Shown piece by piece: positions 16,360-25,879 of a DNA stretch of 64,000 nt (position 1 is the stretch's first letter; each line of letters starts with the position of its first letter). The notes under the pieces are model-generated. The model ran no database searches and was not told the DNA's origin. It was given only the letters and a program-made list of their open reading frames with translations. Both the position numbers and the translations under genes were made by a program. The stretch is from NCBI GenBank assembly GCA_002842575.1, contig PHDJ01000005.1:1-64000 (forward strand). Direction: 5' to 3'. The DNA comes from Bacteroidetes bacterium HGW-Bacteroidetes-2. Its GTDB lineage: Bacteria > Bacteroidota > Bacteroidia > Flavobacteriales > Flavobacteriaceae.

Positions 16360-18783
16360 ATGCCAAGTATGCAGACCAAATCACAAACTAAAAGTGCTCT
16401 TTCTTTTGATGAATTTCAAACAGAGGTACTAAACGATTATAAAATAGCAGTAACCAGTAGAGAATGTAGTCTTCTTGGACGACGGGAAGTACTAACAGGA
16501 AAAGCAAAGTTCGGAATATTTGGTGACGGAAAAGAAGTGCCACAACTAGCTTGGGCAAAAGCATTTAAAAATGGCGATTGGCGTTCTGGATATTATCGAG
16601 ACCAAACTTTTATGATGGCAATTGGCGAAATGACTATACAACAATTTTTTGCAGGATTATATGGAAATACCGATATAAAACAAGAACCTATGGCTGCTGG
16701 AAGACAAATGGGTGGTCATTTTTCTACACATAGTTTACACGAAGATGGAAGTTGGAAAAATTTAACTGCACAAAAAAACTCAAGCCCCGATATTTCTCCA
16801 ACAGCAGGGCAAATGCCTCGATTACTAGGCTTAGCGCAGGCTTCTAAAATTTTTAGAAATGTAAAAGGCATCCCAAATAAAACCAATTTTTCAATCAATG
16901 GAAATGAAGTAGCTTGGGGCACTATCGGAAATGCAAGCACAAGTGAAGGATTGTTTTGGGAATCTATAAACGCAGCTGGTGTGCTTCAAGTGCCTATGGT
17001 AATGAGTGTTTGGGATGATGAATATGGCATTTCAGTACATGCAAAACATCAAACCACAAAAGAAAATATTTCTGAAATATTAAAAGGCTTTCAAAGAAAT
17101 GAAACAGAAAATGGCTTCGAAATTCTTAAAGTAAACGGATGGGATTATCCTTCATTAGTAGAAATTTATGAAAAAGCAGGTAATATAGCTAGAGAAGAAC
17201 ATGTCCCGGTTCTTATCCACGTAGTAGGGCTTACACAACCACAAGGCCATTCAACTTCAGGCTCACATGAACGATACAAAAGCAAAAACCGCTTGGCATG
17301 GGAGGCTGCTAATGACTGCAACCTAAAAATGAGGGAGTGGATAATAGCAAACAATATTGCTACTGAAGAAGTCCTTTTAAGCATAGAAAACTCGATTAAA
17401 AAGGAGGTTCGCAGTGGCAAAAAATCTGCTTGGGAAGCCTTTGTTTCTCCACAAAAAGAAGAACAAAACGAATTAGTAAGTTTATTAAATAACGTCGCCA
17501 ATTCTAGTGGAAATAAAAACCTTATTCTGAAATTAAAAAATGATTTAGAAAGAATCCAAGAGCCAATTCGTAAAGAAATACTTTCTACAGCAAGAAAAAC
17601 CTTACGATTTATTGCAAAAGAAAATTCTACTGAAAAAAAACAATTACAAGATTGGATTTCAAAATATTACAAAAAAATACAGCCAAAATTCAGTAAATAT
17701 TTATATAGTGAAAACCCAAATAATGCACTAAGCATTTCAGAGGTTAAAGCGTCTTATGCTACAGATGCTGAAATGGTTGATGGAAGACTAATTCTAAGAA
17801 ACAATTTTGATGTTATTTTTGAAAAATATCCAGAAGCCTTAATCTTTGGCGAAGATAGTGGAACCATTGGTGATGTAAATCAAGGACTAGAAGGAATGCA
17901 GGAAAAATACGGAGAACTACGTGTTGCAGATACTGGTATAAGAGAAGCTAGCATTTTAGGACAAGGCATTGGAATGGCACTTCGCGGACTTCGCCCTATA
18001 GCTGAAATTCAATATTTAGATTATGTTTTATATGCTCTACAAATTATGAGCGATGATTTAGCCTGCATCCAATACCGCACAAGTGGCAAACAAAAAGCAC
18101 CACTTATTGTAAGAACCCGTGGTCATAGGTTAGAAGGTGTTTGGCACAGTGGTTCACCTATGGGAGGTTTAATACATCTGTTGCGAGGCTTGTATATTTT
18201 AGTGCCTAGAAATATGACCAAGGCCGCAGGTTTTTATAACACCCTTTTGGCAACAGATGAGCCAGCATTAATTGTAGAATGTTTAAATGGCTACCGATTA
18301 AAAGAAAAAATGCCAAACAACCTCGGAGAACTTCGCACCCCAATCGGTGTGGTTGAAACCATAAAGGAAGGCACAGATATTACCCTTGTATCTTATGGCT
18401 CTACAATGCGTATTGTAGAAGAAGCGGCAAAAGAACTTCAAGAAGCTGGCATTTCTGCTGAAATAATAGATGTACAATCTTTACTTCCTCTAGATGTAAA
18501 TCACGATATTGTAAAAAGCGTCGCCAAAACTAATCGATTACTAGTGATTGATGAAGACGTACCTGGTGGTGCATCGGCATATATTTTACAACATATTTTA
18601 GACGACCAAAATGCGTATGTTCATTTAGACAGTAAACCACAAACCCTTACTTCTAAAGCACATAGACCCGCTTATGGAACCGATGGCGACTATTTTTCAA
18701 AACCCTCTATGGAAGATGTTTTTGAAAAAGTCTATGCAATCATGAGTGAAGTTGACCCTAAAACATACCCTTCATTACTATAA
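16360..18783 (+). CDS. 2-oxoacid dehydrogenase E1 component, alpha and beta subunits fused
   Basis: An 807-residue thiamine-diphosphate enzyme. The N-terminal part (about 40-370) is an E1-alpha domain with GQMPRLLGLAQASK and GDG/GNAS ThDP-site elements. The C-terminal part (about 450-807) is an E1-beta transketolase-like domain (EDSGTIGDVNQGLEG, DTGIREASILGQGIGMA, RTRGHRLEGVWHSGSPMGG, VIDEDVPGGASAYI). A helical linker joins them. Fused alpha/beta E1 proteins are known in Bacteroidota and are probably the branched-chain 2-oxoacid dehydrogenase E1; the substrate cannot be read from sequence. No E2/E3 genes are adjacent. Confidence 0.9.
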   Translation: MPSMQTKSQTKSALSFDEFQTEVLNDYKIAVTSRECSLLGRREVLTGKAKFGIFGDGKEVPQLAWAKAFKNGDWRSGYYRDQTFMMAIGEMTIQQFFAGLYGNTDIKQEPMAAGRQMGGHFSTHSLHEDGSWKNLTAQKNSSPDISPTAGQMPRLLGLAQASKIFRNVKGIPNKTNFSINGNEVAWGTIGNASTSEGLFWESINAAGVLQVPMVMSVWDDEYGISVHAKHQTTKENISEILKGFQRNETENGFEILKVNGWDYPSLVEIYEKAGNIAREEHVPVLIHVVGLTQPQGHSTSGSHERYKSKNRLAWEAANDCNLKMREWIIANNIATEEVLLSIENSIKKEVRSGKKSAWEAFVSPQKEEQNELVSLLNNVANSSGNKNLILKLKNDLERIQEPIRKEILSTARKTLRFIAKENSTEKKQLQDWISKYYKKIQPKFSKYLYSENPNNALSISEVKASYATDAEMVDGRLILRNNFDVIFEKYPEALIFGEDSGTIGDVNQGLEGMQEKYGELRVADTGIREASILGQGIGMALRGLRPIAEIQYLDYVLYALQIMSDDLACIQYRTSGKQKAPLIVRTRGHRLEGVWHSGSPMGGLIHLLRGLYILVPRNMTKAAGFYNTLLATDEPALIVECLNGYRLKEKMPNNLGELRTPIGVVETIKEGTDITLVSYGSTMRIVEEAAKELQEAGISAEIIDVQSLLPLDVNHDIVKSVAKTNRLLVIDEDVPGGASAYILQHILDDQNAYVHLDSKPQTLTSKAHRPAYGTDGDYFSKPSMEDVFEKVYAIMSEVDPKTYPSLL

Positions 18784-18837
18784 ATTGGCATATCATCGAA
18801 AAAAACAATTTTAAGTTTTCTTGTTAAAAAATAATTT

Positions 18838-18845
18838 GATCTTTG
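18838..18845 (+). promoter_or_regulatory. probable promoter -7 box of the asnB leader
   Basis: GATCTTTG differs from TAnnTTTG at one position. It is placed 24 nt before the leader-peptide start, as expected for the start of the attenuator transcript. Confidence 0.4.
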
Positions 18846-18868
18846 TAAAAAAAACAATACCATTTGAA

Positions 18869-18907
18869 ATGAATAACAACAATTTAAATAATAATAATTA
18901 TACCTAA
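18869..18907 (+). CDS. asnB leader peptide (Asn-rich, 12 residues)
   Basis: The frame reads MNNNNLNNNNYT and then TAA. Eight of the 12 codons are asparagine (six AAT, two AAC), in two blocks of four. It lies between a probable promoter and a strong terminator just upstream of asparagine synthetase. This is the layout of the his, trp and thr leader peptides: when charged tRNA-Asn is short, ribosomes would stall on the Asn codons. The stop codon touches the first arm of the pause hairpin. It is too short to be found by ordinary gene callers. The match of codon identity to the downstream gene makes chance unlikely even in A+T-rich DNA. Confidence 0.82.
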   Translation: MNNNNLNNNNYT

Positions 18908-18948
18908 CAAGAAAAACTTGTCAAGATACTCTGGCCTGTCAAGTTTTT
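18907..18948 (+). promoter_or_regulatory. pause and antiterminator pairings of the asnB attenuator
   Basis: Segment 1 (ACAAG, 18907-18911) pairs with segment 2 (CTTGT, 18917-18921) as a small pause hairpin. Segment 2 (AAAAACTTG, 18912-18920) can instead pair over 9 bp with segment 3 (CAAGTTTTT, 18940-18948), which is the 5' arm of the terminator. The two pairings exclude each other. A ribosome stalled on the last Asn codon (18896-18898) would cover segment 1 and favour the antiterminator. Confidence 0.75.
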
Positions 18949-18968
18949 AAATTTGATAGGCTTTTTTT
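18934..18968 (+). terminator. attenuator terminator before asnB
   Basis: A 13-bp stem, GCCTGTCAAGTTT / AAATTTGATAGGC (two G-T pairs), with a 2-nt loop followed by seven T. It ends 20 nt before the asnB ATG, so it must be bypassed for asnB to be transcribed from the upstream promoter. Confidence 0.88.
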
Positions 18969-18988
18969 ATAACTTTAAAACTTAAATT

Positions 18989-20659
18989 ATGTGTGGAATT
19001 GTTTGTGCATTTCGTTTAAAAGAATCGTCAGAATCCCTTCGCCCTCAGCTATTAGCTATGTCAAAATGCATCCGGCATCGGGGACCAGACTGGAGTGGCA
19101 TTTTCAATAATGACAAAACCATTATGGCACATGAACGTTTGGCTATTGTGGACCCTACTTCTGGAAAACAACCTTTGTTTAGTGATGACCATAATCTAGT
19201 ACTTGCTGCTAATGGCGAAATATACAACCACCAGCACTTGCGAAAACAATTTGAAGGTAGATATATCTTTCAAACAAAATCAGATTGCGAAGTAATACTT
19301 GCTCTTTATAAAGAAAAAGGCTCCACATTTTTAGATGAGCTCAATGGAATATTTGGTTTTGCGCTATATGATGTTCAAAATGACGCCTATTTTATTGCCC
19401 GTGACCATATGGGAATCATCCCCTTATATATGGGCTGGGATAAAAACGGCACTTTTTATGTTGCATCTGAATTGAAAGCATTAGAAGGTGTTTGTACTAA
19501 AATTGAACTATTTCCTCCTGGACATTATTTAGACAGCCGAGAAGGTGAATTAAAACAATGGTACAAAAGAGATTGGATGGAGTATGAAGCCGTAAAAGAT
19601 AATGCAACAAGTATTTCAGAAATAAAAACAGCTCTTGAAGCTGCTGTTCACCGCCAATTAATGAGCGATGTGCCTTATGGTGTTTTACTCTCTGGTGGTT
19701 TAGATTCTTCGATTACATCAGCGGTGGCTAAAAAATATGCCGAAAAACGTATAGAAAGCGATGATAAAGATGGCGCATGGTGGCCACAATTGCACTCTTT
19801 TGCTGTTGGATTAGAAGGATCTCCCGATTTAGCCGCTGCACAAAAAGTAGCAGCACACCTAGAAACTATTCACCATGAAATAAAATTTACAATTCAAGAA
19901 GGAATTGATGCTATTAGAGATGTTGTATATCATCTAGAAACGTATGACATTACAACCATTAGAGCTTCTACCCCAATGTATTTGATGGCAAGAGCTATAA
20001 AAGCTATGGGAATAAAAATGGTGCTTTCAGGAGAAGGAAGTGATGAAATTTTTGGAGGCTATTTATATTTCCATAAAGCGCCTAATGCCGAAGAATTGCA
20101 CAAAGAAACAGTAAGAAAATTAGACAAACTCCATATGTATGATTGCTTACGTGCCAATAAATCTCTAGCGGCTTGGGGTATTGAAGGCCGAGTACCGTTT
20201 CTGGATAAAGAATTTATGGATGTGGCAATGCGCATTAATCCGAAAGATAAAATGATTAATGGCGAACGCATGGAAAAATGGGTTCTTCGTAAGGCCTTTG
20301 AAGACATGCTTCCACATAGTGTTGCTTGGCGTCAAAAAGAACAATTTTCTGATGGTGTAGGTTACAGCTGGATTGATACTTTAAAAGAAATGGTAGCTCA
20401 AGAAGTAACAGATGAACAATTAGAAAACGCACAATACAAGTTTCCACTACAAACTCCAACTAGCAAGGAAGAATTTTATTACCGTTCTATTTTTGCAGAA
20501 CATTTCCCTAGCGATGCTGCCGCTATGTGTGTTCCTTCCGTGCCTTCTGTAGCTTGCAGTAGTCTTATTGCTTTAGAATGGGACGCTTCCTTTAAAAACT
20601 TGAACGACCCGAGTGGCAGAGCTGTAGCTAATGTCCATTCAGATGCCTATCAAAATTAA
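18989..20659 (+). CDS. asnB: Asparagine synthetase B (glutamine-hydrolysing)
   Basis: AsnB makes asparagine from aspartate, ATP and glutamine. The 556-residue protein starts MCGIV, giving the N-terminal nucleophile Cys2 of the class II glutamine amidotransferase domain (about 1-190). This is followed by the synthetase domain with the ATP pyrophosphate loop SGGLDSS (about 235) and GEGSDEIFGGY. The length and motifs match E. coli AsnB. Expression is very probably controlled by the Asn-codon leader and terminator immediately upstream. Confidence 0.97.
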   Translation: MCGIVCAFRLKESSESLRPQLLAMSKCIRHRGPDWSGIFNNDKTIMAHERLAIVDPTSGKQPLFSDDHNLVLAANGEIYNHQHLRKQFEGRYIFQTKSDCEVILALYKEKGSTFLDELNGIFGFALYDVQNDAYFIARDHMGIIPLYMGWDKNGTFYVASELKALEGVCTKIELFPPGHYLDSREGELKQWYKRDWMEYEAVKDNATSISEIKTALEAAVHRQLMSDVPYGVLLSGGLDSSITSAVAKKYAEKRIESDDKDGAWWPQLHSFAVGLEGSPDLAAAQKVAAHLETIHHEIKFTIQEGIDAIRDVVYHLETYDITTIRASTPMYLMARAIKAMGIKMVLSGEGSDEIFGGYLYFHKAPNAEELHKETVRKLDKLHMYDCLRANKSLAAWGIEGRVPFLDKEFMDVAMRINPKDKMINGERMEKWVLRKAFEDMLPHSVAWRQKEQFSDGVGYSWIDTLKEMVAQEVTDEQLENAQYKFPLQTPTSKEEFYYRSIFAEHFPSDAAAMCVPSVPSVACSSLIALEWDASFKNLNDPSGRAVANVHSDAYQN

Positions 20660-20679
20660 AAGGTAATCTTTTCAGTTGC

Positions 20680-20717
20680 AAGGGCCTTCTATACCGTTTG
20701 GTTTAAAGAAGGTCCTT
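20680..20717 (+). terminator. hairpin after asnB (probable terminator)
   Basis: An 11-bp stem, AAGGGCCTTCT / AGAAGGTCCTT with one G-T pair, lies 20 nt after the asnB stop. It is not followed by a good T-run, so termination efficiency is uncertain. The rest of 20718-20898 holds no supported gene. Confidence 0.5.
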
Positions 20718-20898
20718 AACTATTTATTCACATTTATACACAATAACTTTAAAAAAATAGTTAATTATTTAAGGATTAATACTTAACGAGTTAATTATAT
20801 GATAATGTTTTATTTAATGCTATTCTTGCTTTTAATACCTCTACCTTCACCGTTGAATTTTTTTTTAATTTTCTCAACTAACTAATAATCAGTAAAAA

Positions 20899-21906
20899 AT
20901 GGATTTTACTAACCCATTAGTATATGGGGTTCCTTGCTTTTTAGGGCTTATCTTATTATAACTTACCTATAGCAAAAACACTCAAAACAAAGATCTTTAT
21001 CAATGGAAAGACCTTCTCTCTAGTTTATCACTTGGAGTTGGCTCTGCGGTGATTGCTGCTCTGGTTAAAACAGTTTCTGCTATCTTTATTTTTACTCTTG
21101 TTTATGAAATTTTTAATCCTATTGTGAACGGTATTCGCATCAATATTTTTGGGTGGAATTCTTTTGGATATGTATGGTACGTCTGGCTATTATGTATGCT
21201 TTTAGACGATTATACCTACTATTGGTTTCATCGTCAAAACCATATGGTTCGTTTTTTATGGGCTGCTCATATTGTTCATCATTCATCTGATAACTTTAAT
21301 TTAGGAACTGCTGTTCGAAATGGTTGGTTTACCATTTTATACAAACCGTTTTTTTATGTTTGGATTGTAATGATTGGTTTTCCACCAGAAATGCTTGTGG
21401 TTTGCTTAGGAATAGAAGCCTTATGGCAGTTTCAGCTACACACAAAGTACATACACAAATTGGGCATTATTGAAAAATTTATTAACACCCACACCATGCA
21501 TCAAGTGCATCACGCTAAAAACCTCGAGTACATGGACAAAAACCACGGCGGAATTCTTAATGTTTTTGACAGAATTTTTGGAACATGGAAAGAACTAGAT
21601 AAAAAAATTACTATTGAATACGGTGTTACTAAACCTCCTAATTCCTATAATATCTGGATAATTTTAACTCATGAATATAAAAACATCTGGCAGGATATGA
21701 AAAAATCCTCAAACTGGAGGCATAAATTTATGTATGCTTTTGCTGCGCCAGGCTGGAGTCATGATGGCAGTACTTTAACCATTAAGCAGGTTAGAAAACA
21801 AATAAAACAAGAGGCTTTAAAAATAATTTCTGACTTTAATATAGAAGAAATTCTTTGTGAAAATAAAGAAAATTTGGTGGTTGAAATATTTTCAGAAACA
21901 GGTTAA
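20899..21906 (+). pseudogene. Sterol desaturase / fatty acid hydroxylase family, interrupted by a TAA at codon 21
   Basis: The frame from ATG 20899 (MDFTNPLVYGVP) runs to 21906 with a single in-frame stop, TAA at 20959-20961. A one-base change from GAA would restore a Glu in LL-E-LTYS, inside or just after the first membrane helix. The remaining 314 codons are open and keep the diiron His clusters: HRQNH, HIVHH and HQVHH. The enzyme family hydroxylates or desaturates lipids in the membrane. A shorter product could start at GTG 21049 but would lack the first helix. I infer a recent nonsense mutation or a sequencing error. Confidence 0.85.
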
Positions 21907-21964
21907 CACACGATGTTTATTATTCTTTAATTAAACATTAAACCCATCTGAGCTACTCAAAAAA

Positions 21965-22804
21965 CTACGGCAACCACTTTTTATCAAAATTTGGCTTTCT
22001 TTTTTCTAAAAATGCATTTCTTCCTTCTTTAGCTTCATCGGTCATATATGCTAAACGTGTAGCTTCCCCAGCAAAAACTTGTTGTCCTACCATTCCATCA
22101 TCCGTAAGGTTCATTGCAAACTTGAGCATTTTTATAGAAATAGGAGATTTTTCTAGAATTTCAAGAGCCCATTCATAAGCAGTATCTTCCAATTCAGCGT
22201 GTGGAATTACAGCATTTACCATTCCCATATCAAAAGCTTCTTGTGCGTTGTAATTTTTTCCTAAAAAAAATATTTCCCGAGCCTTCTTCTGTCCAACCAT
22301 TTTTGCAAGATAAGCAGAGCCATAACCCCCATCAAAACTAGTCACATCTGCATCGGTTTGTTTAAAGATGGCGTGTTCTTTACTTGCCAAAGTTAAATCG
22401 CAAACCACATGAAGACTGTGCCCACCCCCTACTGCCCAACCGGGAACCACCGCTATAACTGCCTTTGGCATAAAGCGAATCAATCGTTGAACATCTAGAA
22501 TATTCAATCTGTGGTAGCCATCTTCACCTACATAACCTTGGTCGCCACGTGCTTTTTGATCACCGCCGCTGCAAAAACTGTAAACACCGTCTTTAGAAGA
22601 TGGTCCTTCGGCAGAAAGTAAAACAACACCAATCGTAACATCTTCTTGTGCATCGTGAAAAGCATCTAGCAGTTCGCTCGTAGTCTTTGGGCGAAAAGCA
22701 TTGCGAACCTCTGGGCGATTAAAAGCTATTCTCGCAACGCCCTTACTTTTTTTATAGGTTATATCTTGGTATTCTTTAGCTGTTTTCCAATGTGCCTTTT
22801 TCAT
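21965..22804 (-). CDS. menB: 1,4-dihydroxy-2-naphthoyl-CoA synthase
   Basis: MenB closes the second ring of menaquinone from o-succinylbenzoyl-CoA. The 279-residue crotonase-fold protein has the MenB-typical N-terminus (W-x-x-A-x-x-Y-x-DITY), the FNRPEVRNAFRP block, FCSGGDQKARG (oxyanion region), GWAVGGGHSLH, and DADVTSFDGGYGSAYLA. These separate it from ordinary enoyl-CoA hydratases. No other men genes are beside it. A perfect -7 box lies 45 nt upstream of its start. Confidence 0.97.
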   Translation of the reverse strand: MKKAHWKTAKEYQDITYKKSKGVARIAFNRPEVRNAFRPKTTSELLDAFHDAQEDVTIGVVLLSAEGPSSKDGVYSFCSGGDQKARGDQGYVGEDGYHRLNILDVQRLIRFMPKAVIAVVPGWAVGGGHSLHVVCDLTLASKEHAIFKQTDADVTSFDGGYGSAYLAKMVGQKKAREIFFLGKNYNAQEAFDMGMVNAVIPHAELEDTAYEWALEILEKSPISIKMLKFAMNLTDDGMVGQQVFAGEATRLAYMTDEAKEGRNAFLEKRKPNFDKKWLP

Positions 22805-22848
22805 ATATTATATATTAAAATGAACGATCCAATAATGTCCGCTAAATG

Positions 22849-22856
22849 CAAATTTA
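22849..22856 (-). promoter_or_regulatory. promoter -7 box of menB
   Basis: Minus strand TAAATTTG, a perfect TAnnTTTG, about 45 nt before the menB start. No TTG box at standard spacing. Confidence 0.5.
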
Positions 22857-23038
22857 AACTTTTATAGGTGATTTTTTAGGAATAATAAAGTTCGTTTTCA
22901 CAATGGATAAGTGCTATAGACTTGAAAAGCCTTGATTGTTACTATTTTATTAAATAATCTTTAATAAATTCTTAATTATTTTGATTAATTTTTATTACTT
23001 TTAATTTAACTAAAAATTAACTCCTTAATTAAAAACTT

Positions 23039-25708
23039 ATGAAAAAAACACTACTTATTATAATTTGTGTATTCCTTCCTAGCTTTTTGTTTGCTCAAGT
23101 GGTAAGAGGAACTATAACAGATATTTCAGGAACAGTATTGTCTGGCGTAAATGTGATAGAAAAAGGTACTTCTAATGGTACTATTACCGATTTTGATGGA
23201 AACTATACCATTCAAGTAAACGAAAATGCTACTTTAGTTTTCAGTTATATTGGCTTTGAAACCTTGGAAGAAAAAGTAGATGGCAGGTCAAACCTATCCT
23301 TAACGCTTCAAGACGGGATGCAGTTAGGTGAAATTCAACTTGTTGGAACTAGAAGTCCAAAAAGAACAGCCATTGACACTCCTGTTGCTATTGATATTAT
23401 AGATGTTAGGGAAGTATCTACCCAAACAGGACGTATTGAATTAAATGAATTATTGCAATATGCCGCTCCCTCCTTTAATGCAAACAAACAATCTGGATCT
23501 GATGGTGCCGATCATATTGACCCAGCCACATTACGTGGTTTAGGACCAGACCAAACCTTGGTATTAGTAAATGGAAAAAGAAGACATCAATCCTCGCTTG
23601 TTAACATATTTGGAACACGAGGAAGAGGAAATACAGGTACCGATTTAAATGCCATTCCAGCTTCGGCAATAAAAAGAATTGAAATTTTAAGAGATGGCGC
23701 ATCTGCTCAATATGGCTCTGACGCTATTGCCGGAGTTATTAATTTAGTATTGAACGACAAAATAGACGTTTTTTCCGCAAACATAAATTACGGCTTTTTC
23801 AACACCAATGCAGACGGTAATTTTCCAGCAGGAACGCCAAATACAGATGGCAATCGGTTAGATACTGAAAGAGATGGAAATGCCATAGACAAAGACAAAG
23901 ATTTTGATGGAGGCTCAGTAAAAGTAACTGCCAATTATGGTGTGGGTATAGGAGAAAAAGGATTTGCTAATTTTACTACAGAATACATTAGTAAAAACAA
24001 AACACTTCGCCCTGGATTTGATTTTAGAAGAGGAATGGGAGAAGCTGCAATAGATGGTTTTAACTTCTTTGGAAATCTATCTATGCCTATTTCTGATAAA
24101 ACTGATTTTTATGCCTTTGGAGGCAGAAATTATAGAGATACCGATGCTTTTGCATTTACAAGAAATAATCCAACCGAAAGAAACGTAATTAGCATCTACC
24201 CAAATGGATTTACACCTAGAATTACATCTATAATCACCGACAACTCAGTAACTGCAGGATTTAGAACTAAAAATGATGCTGGTTGGAAAATAGATATAAG
24301 TAATACTTATGGAATCAATGACTTTCACTATTTCATTAAAGGAACGTTAAATGCTTCGTTAGAAGAAGTTTCTCCCACCGATTTTGATGCAGGTGGACAC
24401 AGTTTGAGCCAAAACACAACCAATTTAGATTTTTCAAAATATTATGATTCCATTTTAGAAGGATTTAACCTTGCTATAGGTGCAGAATACAGAACTGAAA
24501 ACTTCATCATCTTTGCCGGCGAGGAAGGCTCGTATGGAACGTATGATACTAATGGTATTTTAATTGTTGATCCTACCACACAAACACAACCCACAGACCC
24601 TATAACAGGAGAGTTACGCCCAGGTGGATCACAAGGTTTTCCGGGATATAGCCCAGCTAATGAAGTGGACAGAAGTCGCTCTAATATTTCCTTATATGTT
24701 GATGGAGAATTAGAGATTACTGATAAATTATTAATTGCTGTTGCGGGTAGATTTGAAGATTATAGTGATTTTGGCAGCACTATTAACGGAAAATTTGCTG
24801 CACGTTACAAAGCCACAAACAACATTAATGTTAGAGGTTCTGTAAGTTCAGGGTTTAGAGCTCCTTCCTTAGCTCAATTATATTACAACTTACGATTTAC
24901 TAATTTTGTGGGTGGACAAGGATTAGAAACCCAATTATCTCCTAACAATAGCCCAGTTACTGCATCCTTTGGTATAGGCCCACTTAAAGAGGAAACCGCT
25001 TTTAATGCATCTTTAGGTTTTACTGCTAATTTTGGAAGTTTCACTGCAACCGTCGATGGGTATTTTATAGATGTTACCAACAGAATTGTCTTAACAGGAA
25101 ACTTTGATGCACCACAAATACCAAATGTAGAAGCTGCTCAATTTTTTGCAAATGGGGTTAATACCGAAACTACCGGTTTAGATATTGTACTTTCCCATAA
25201 AGCTAAAATTGGAAATGGCACTTTTACATCTAGTTTTATTGGTAATATTAATAACATGACCATTACAGATGTAAAAAATGGAAATTTAGACGAACAAACT
25301 TTTTTTGGCGAACGCGATAAAGCATTTTTATTAGCCTCTGCTCCAGACAGTAAATTAACCTTAAATTTAAAATATAATATTAAATGGTTTGACGCTGCAG
25401 TAGGCCTAACAAGATTTAGCGAAGTAACTTTATTAGATTTTCAAATGTTTGAAGACGTAGCTAATTATGGCAGTTTAGCAAACCAAGTTGCTGCTGCTTC
25501 CGATATTTACAGTGAAAAATATGTAACTGACTTAAATTTAGGCTTTAAACTAAATGAAAATATGAAACTTAATCTTGGAAGCAATAACCTCTTTAATATC
25601 TACCCAGACCAACAAGACGATTGGAGCGAAGGTGGTGGATATTGGGACTCCGTACAAATGGGATTTGGGGGTGCATATTATTATGCAAAATTGAATCTTA
25701 ATTTTTAA
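23039..25708 (+). CDS. TonB-dependent outer-membrane receptor with carboxypeptidase-regulatory-like domain
   Basis: An 889-residue outer-membrane transporter. A signal peptide (core LLIIICVFLPSFLF, cleavage near FAQ) is followed by a CarboxypepD_reg-like domain (about 20-95, VVRGTITDISGTVLSGVNV, key GTITD/GNY). The TonB plug comes next (about 115-240, with TLRGLGPDQTLVLVNGKRR and AIKRIEILRDGASAQYGSDAIAGVINL), and then a beta-barrel ending in Phe (LNLNF). No SusD gene follows, so it is a stand-alone receptor. The plug matches the group often seen in receptors for siderophores or other small ligands; the ligand is unknown. Confidence 0.93.
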   Translation: MKKTLLIIICVFLPSFLFAQVVRGTITDISGTVLSGVNVIEKGTSNGTITDFDGNYTIQVNENATLVFSYIGFETLEEKVDGRSNLSLTLQDGMQLGEIQLVGTRSPKRTAIDTPVAIDIIDVREVSTQTGRIELNELLQYAAPSFNANKQSGSDGADHIDPATLRGLGPDQTLVLVNGKRRHQSSLVNIFGTRGRGNTGTDLNAIPASAIKRIEILRDGASAQYGSDAIAGVINLVLNDKIDVFSANINYGFFNTNADGNFPAGTPNTDGNRLDTERDGNAIDKDKDFDGGSVKVTANYGVGIGEKGFANFTTEYISKNKTLRPGFDFRRGMGEAAIDGFNFFGNLSMPISDKTDFYAFGGRNYRDTDAFAFTRNNPTERNVISIYPNGFTPRITSIITDNSVTAGFRTKNDAGWKIDISNTYGINDFHYFIKGTLNASLEEVSPTDFDAGGHSLSQNTTNLDFSKYYDSILEGFNLAIGAEYRTENFIIFAGEEGSYGTYDTNGILIVDPTTQTQPTDPITGELRPGGSQGFPGYSPANEVDRSRSNISLYVDGELEITDKLLIAVAGRFEDYSDFGSTINGKFAARYKATNNINVRGSVSSGFRAPSLAQLYYNLRFTNFVGGQGLETQLSPNNSPVTASFGIGPLKEETAFNASLGFTANFGSFTATVDGYFIDVTNRIVLTGNFDAPQIPNVEAAQFFANGVNTETTGLDIVLSHKAKIGNGTFTSSFIGNINNMTITDVKNGNLDEQTFFGERDKAFLLASAPDSKLTLNLKYNIKWFDAAVGLTRFSEVTLLDFQMFEDVANYGSLANQVAAASDIYSEKYVTDLNLGFKLNENMKLNLGSNNLFNIYPDQQDDWSEGGGYWDSVQMGFGGAYYYAKLNLNF

Positions 25709-25715
25709 TAAAACA

Positions 25716-25770
25716 CAAACAAGCATAAAAAAAGCGGAATTTAATAATCCGCTTTTTTTATGCTTGTTTG
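25716..25770. terminator. 23-bp perfect bidirectional terminator
   Basis: Two perfectly complementary 23-nt arms (25716-25738 and 25748-25770) with a 9-nt loop. The stem contains GCGGA / TCCGC flanked by A and T runs, so it can work on both strands. It lies 8 nt after the TonB receptor stop. Confidence 0.88.
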
Positions 25771-25852
25771 AATTAGAAAACCTTACACGATTATTTTTTT
25801 TATTAATTTTAATGAATATGATTTGCCAATACAAGTTCTTATTAAAATAAAT

Positions 25853-25860
25853 TATATTTG
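25853..25860 (+). promoter_or_regulatory. promoter -7 box of the TPR/AraC gene
   Basis: TATATTTG, a perfect TAnnTTTG, 20 nt before the ATG at 25880. Confidence 0.6.
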
Positions 25861-25879
25861 ACTATACGGACACCAAACC

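Noticed and set aside
20799-20885. 28-residue hydrophobic frame just upstream of the sterol desaturase gene
   Set aside because: It is Leu/Phe/Ile-rich as expected by chance in A+T-rich DNA, and there is no terminator or pairing like that of the asnB leader.
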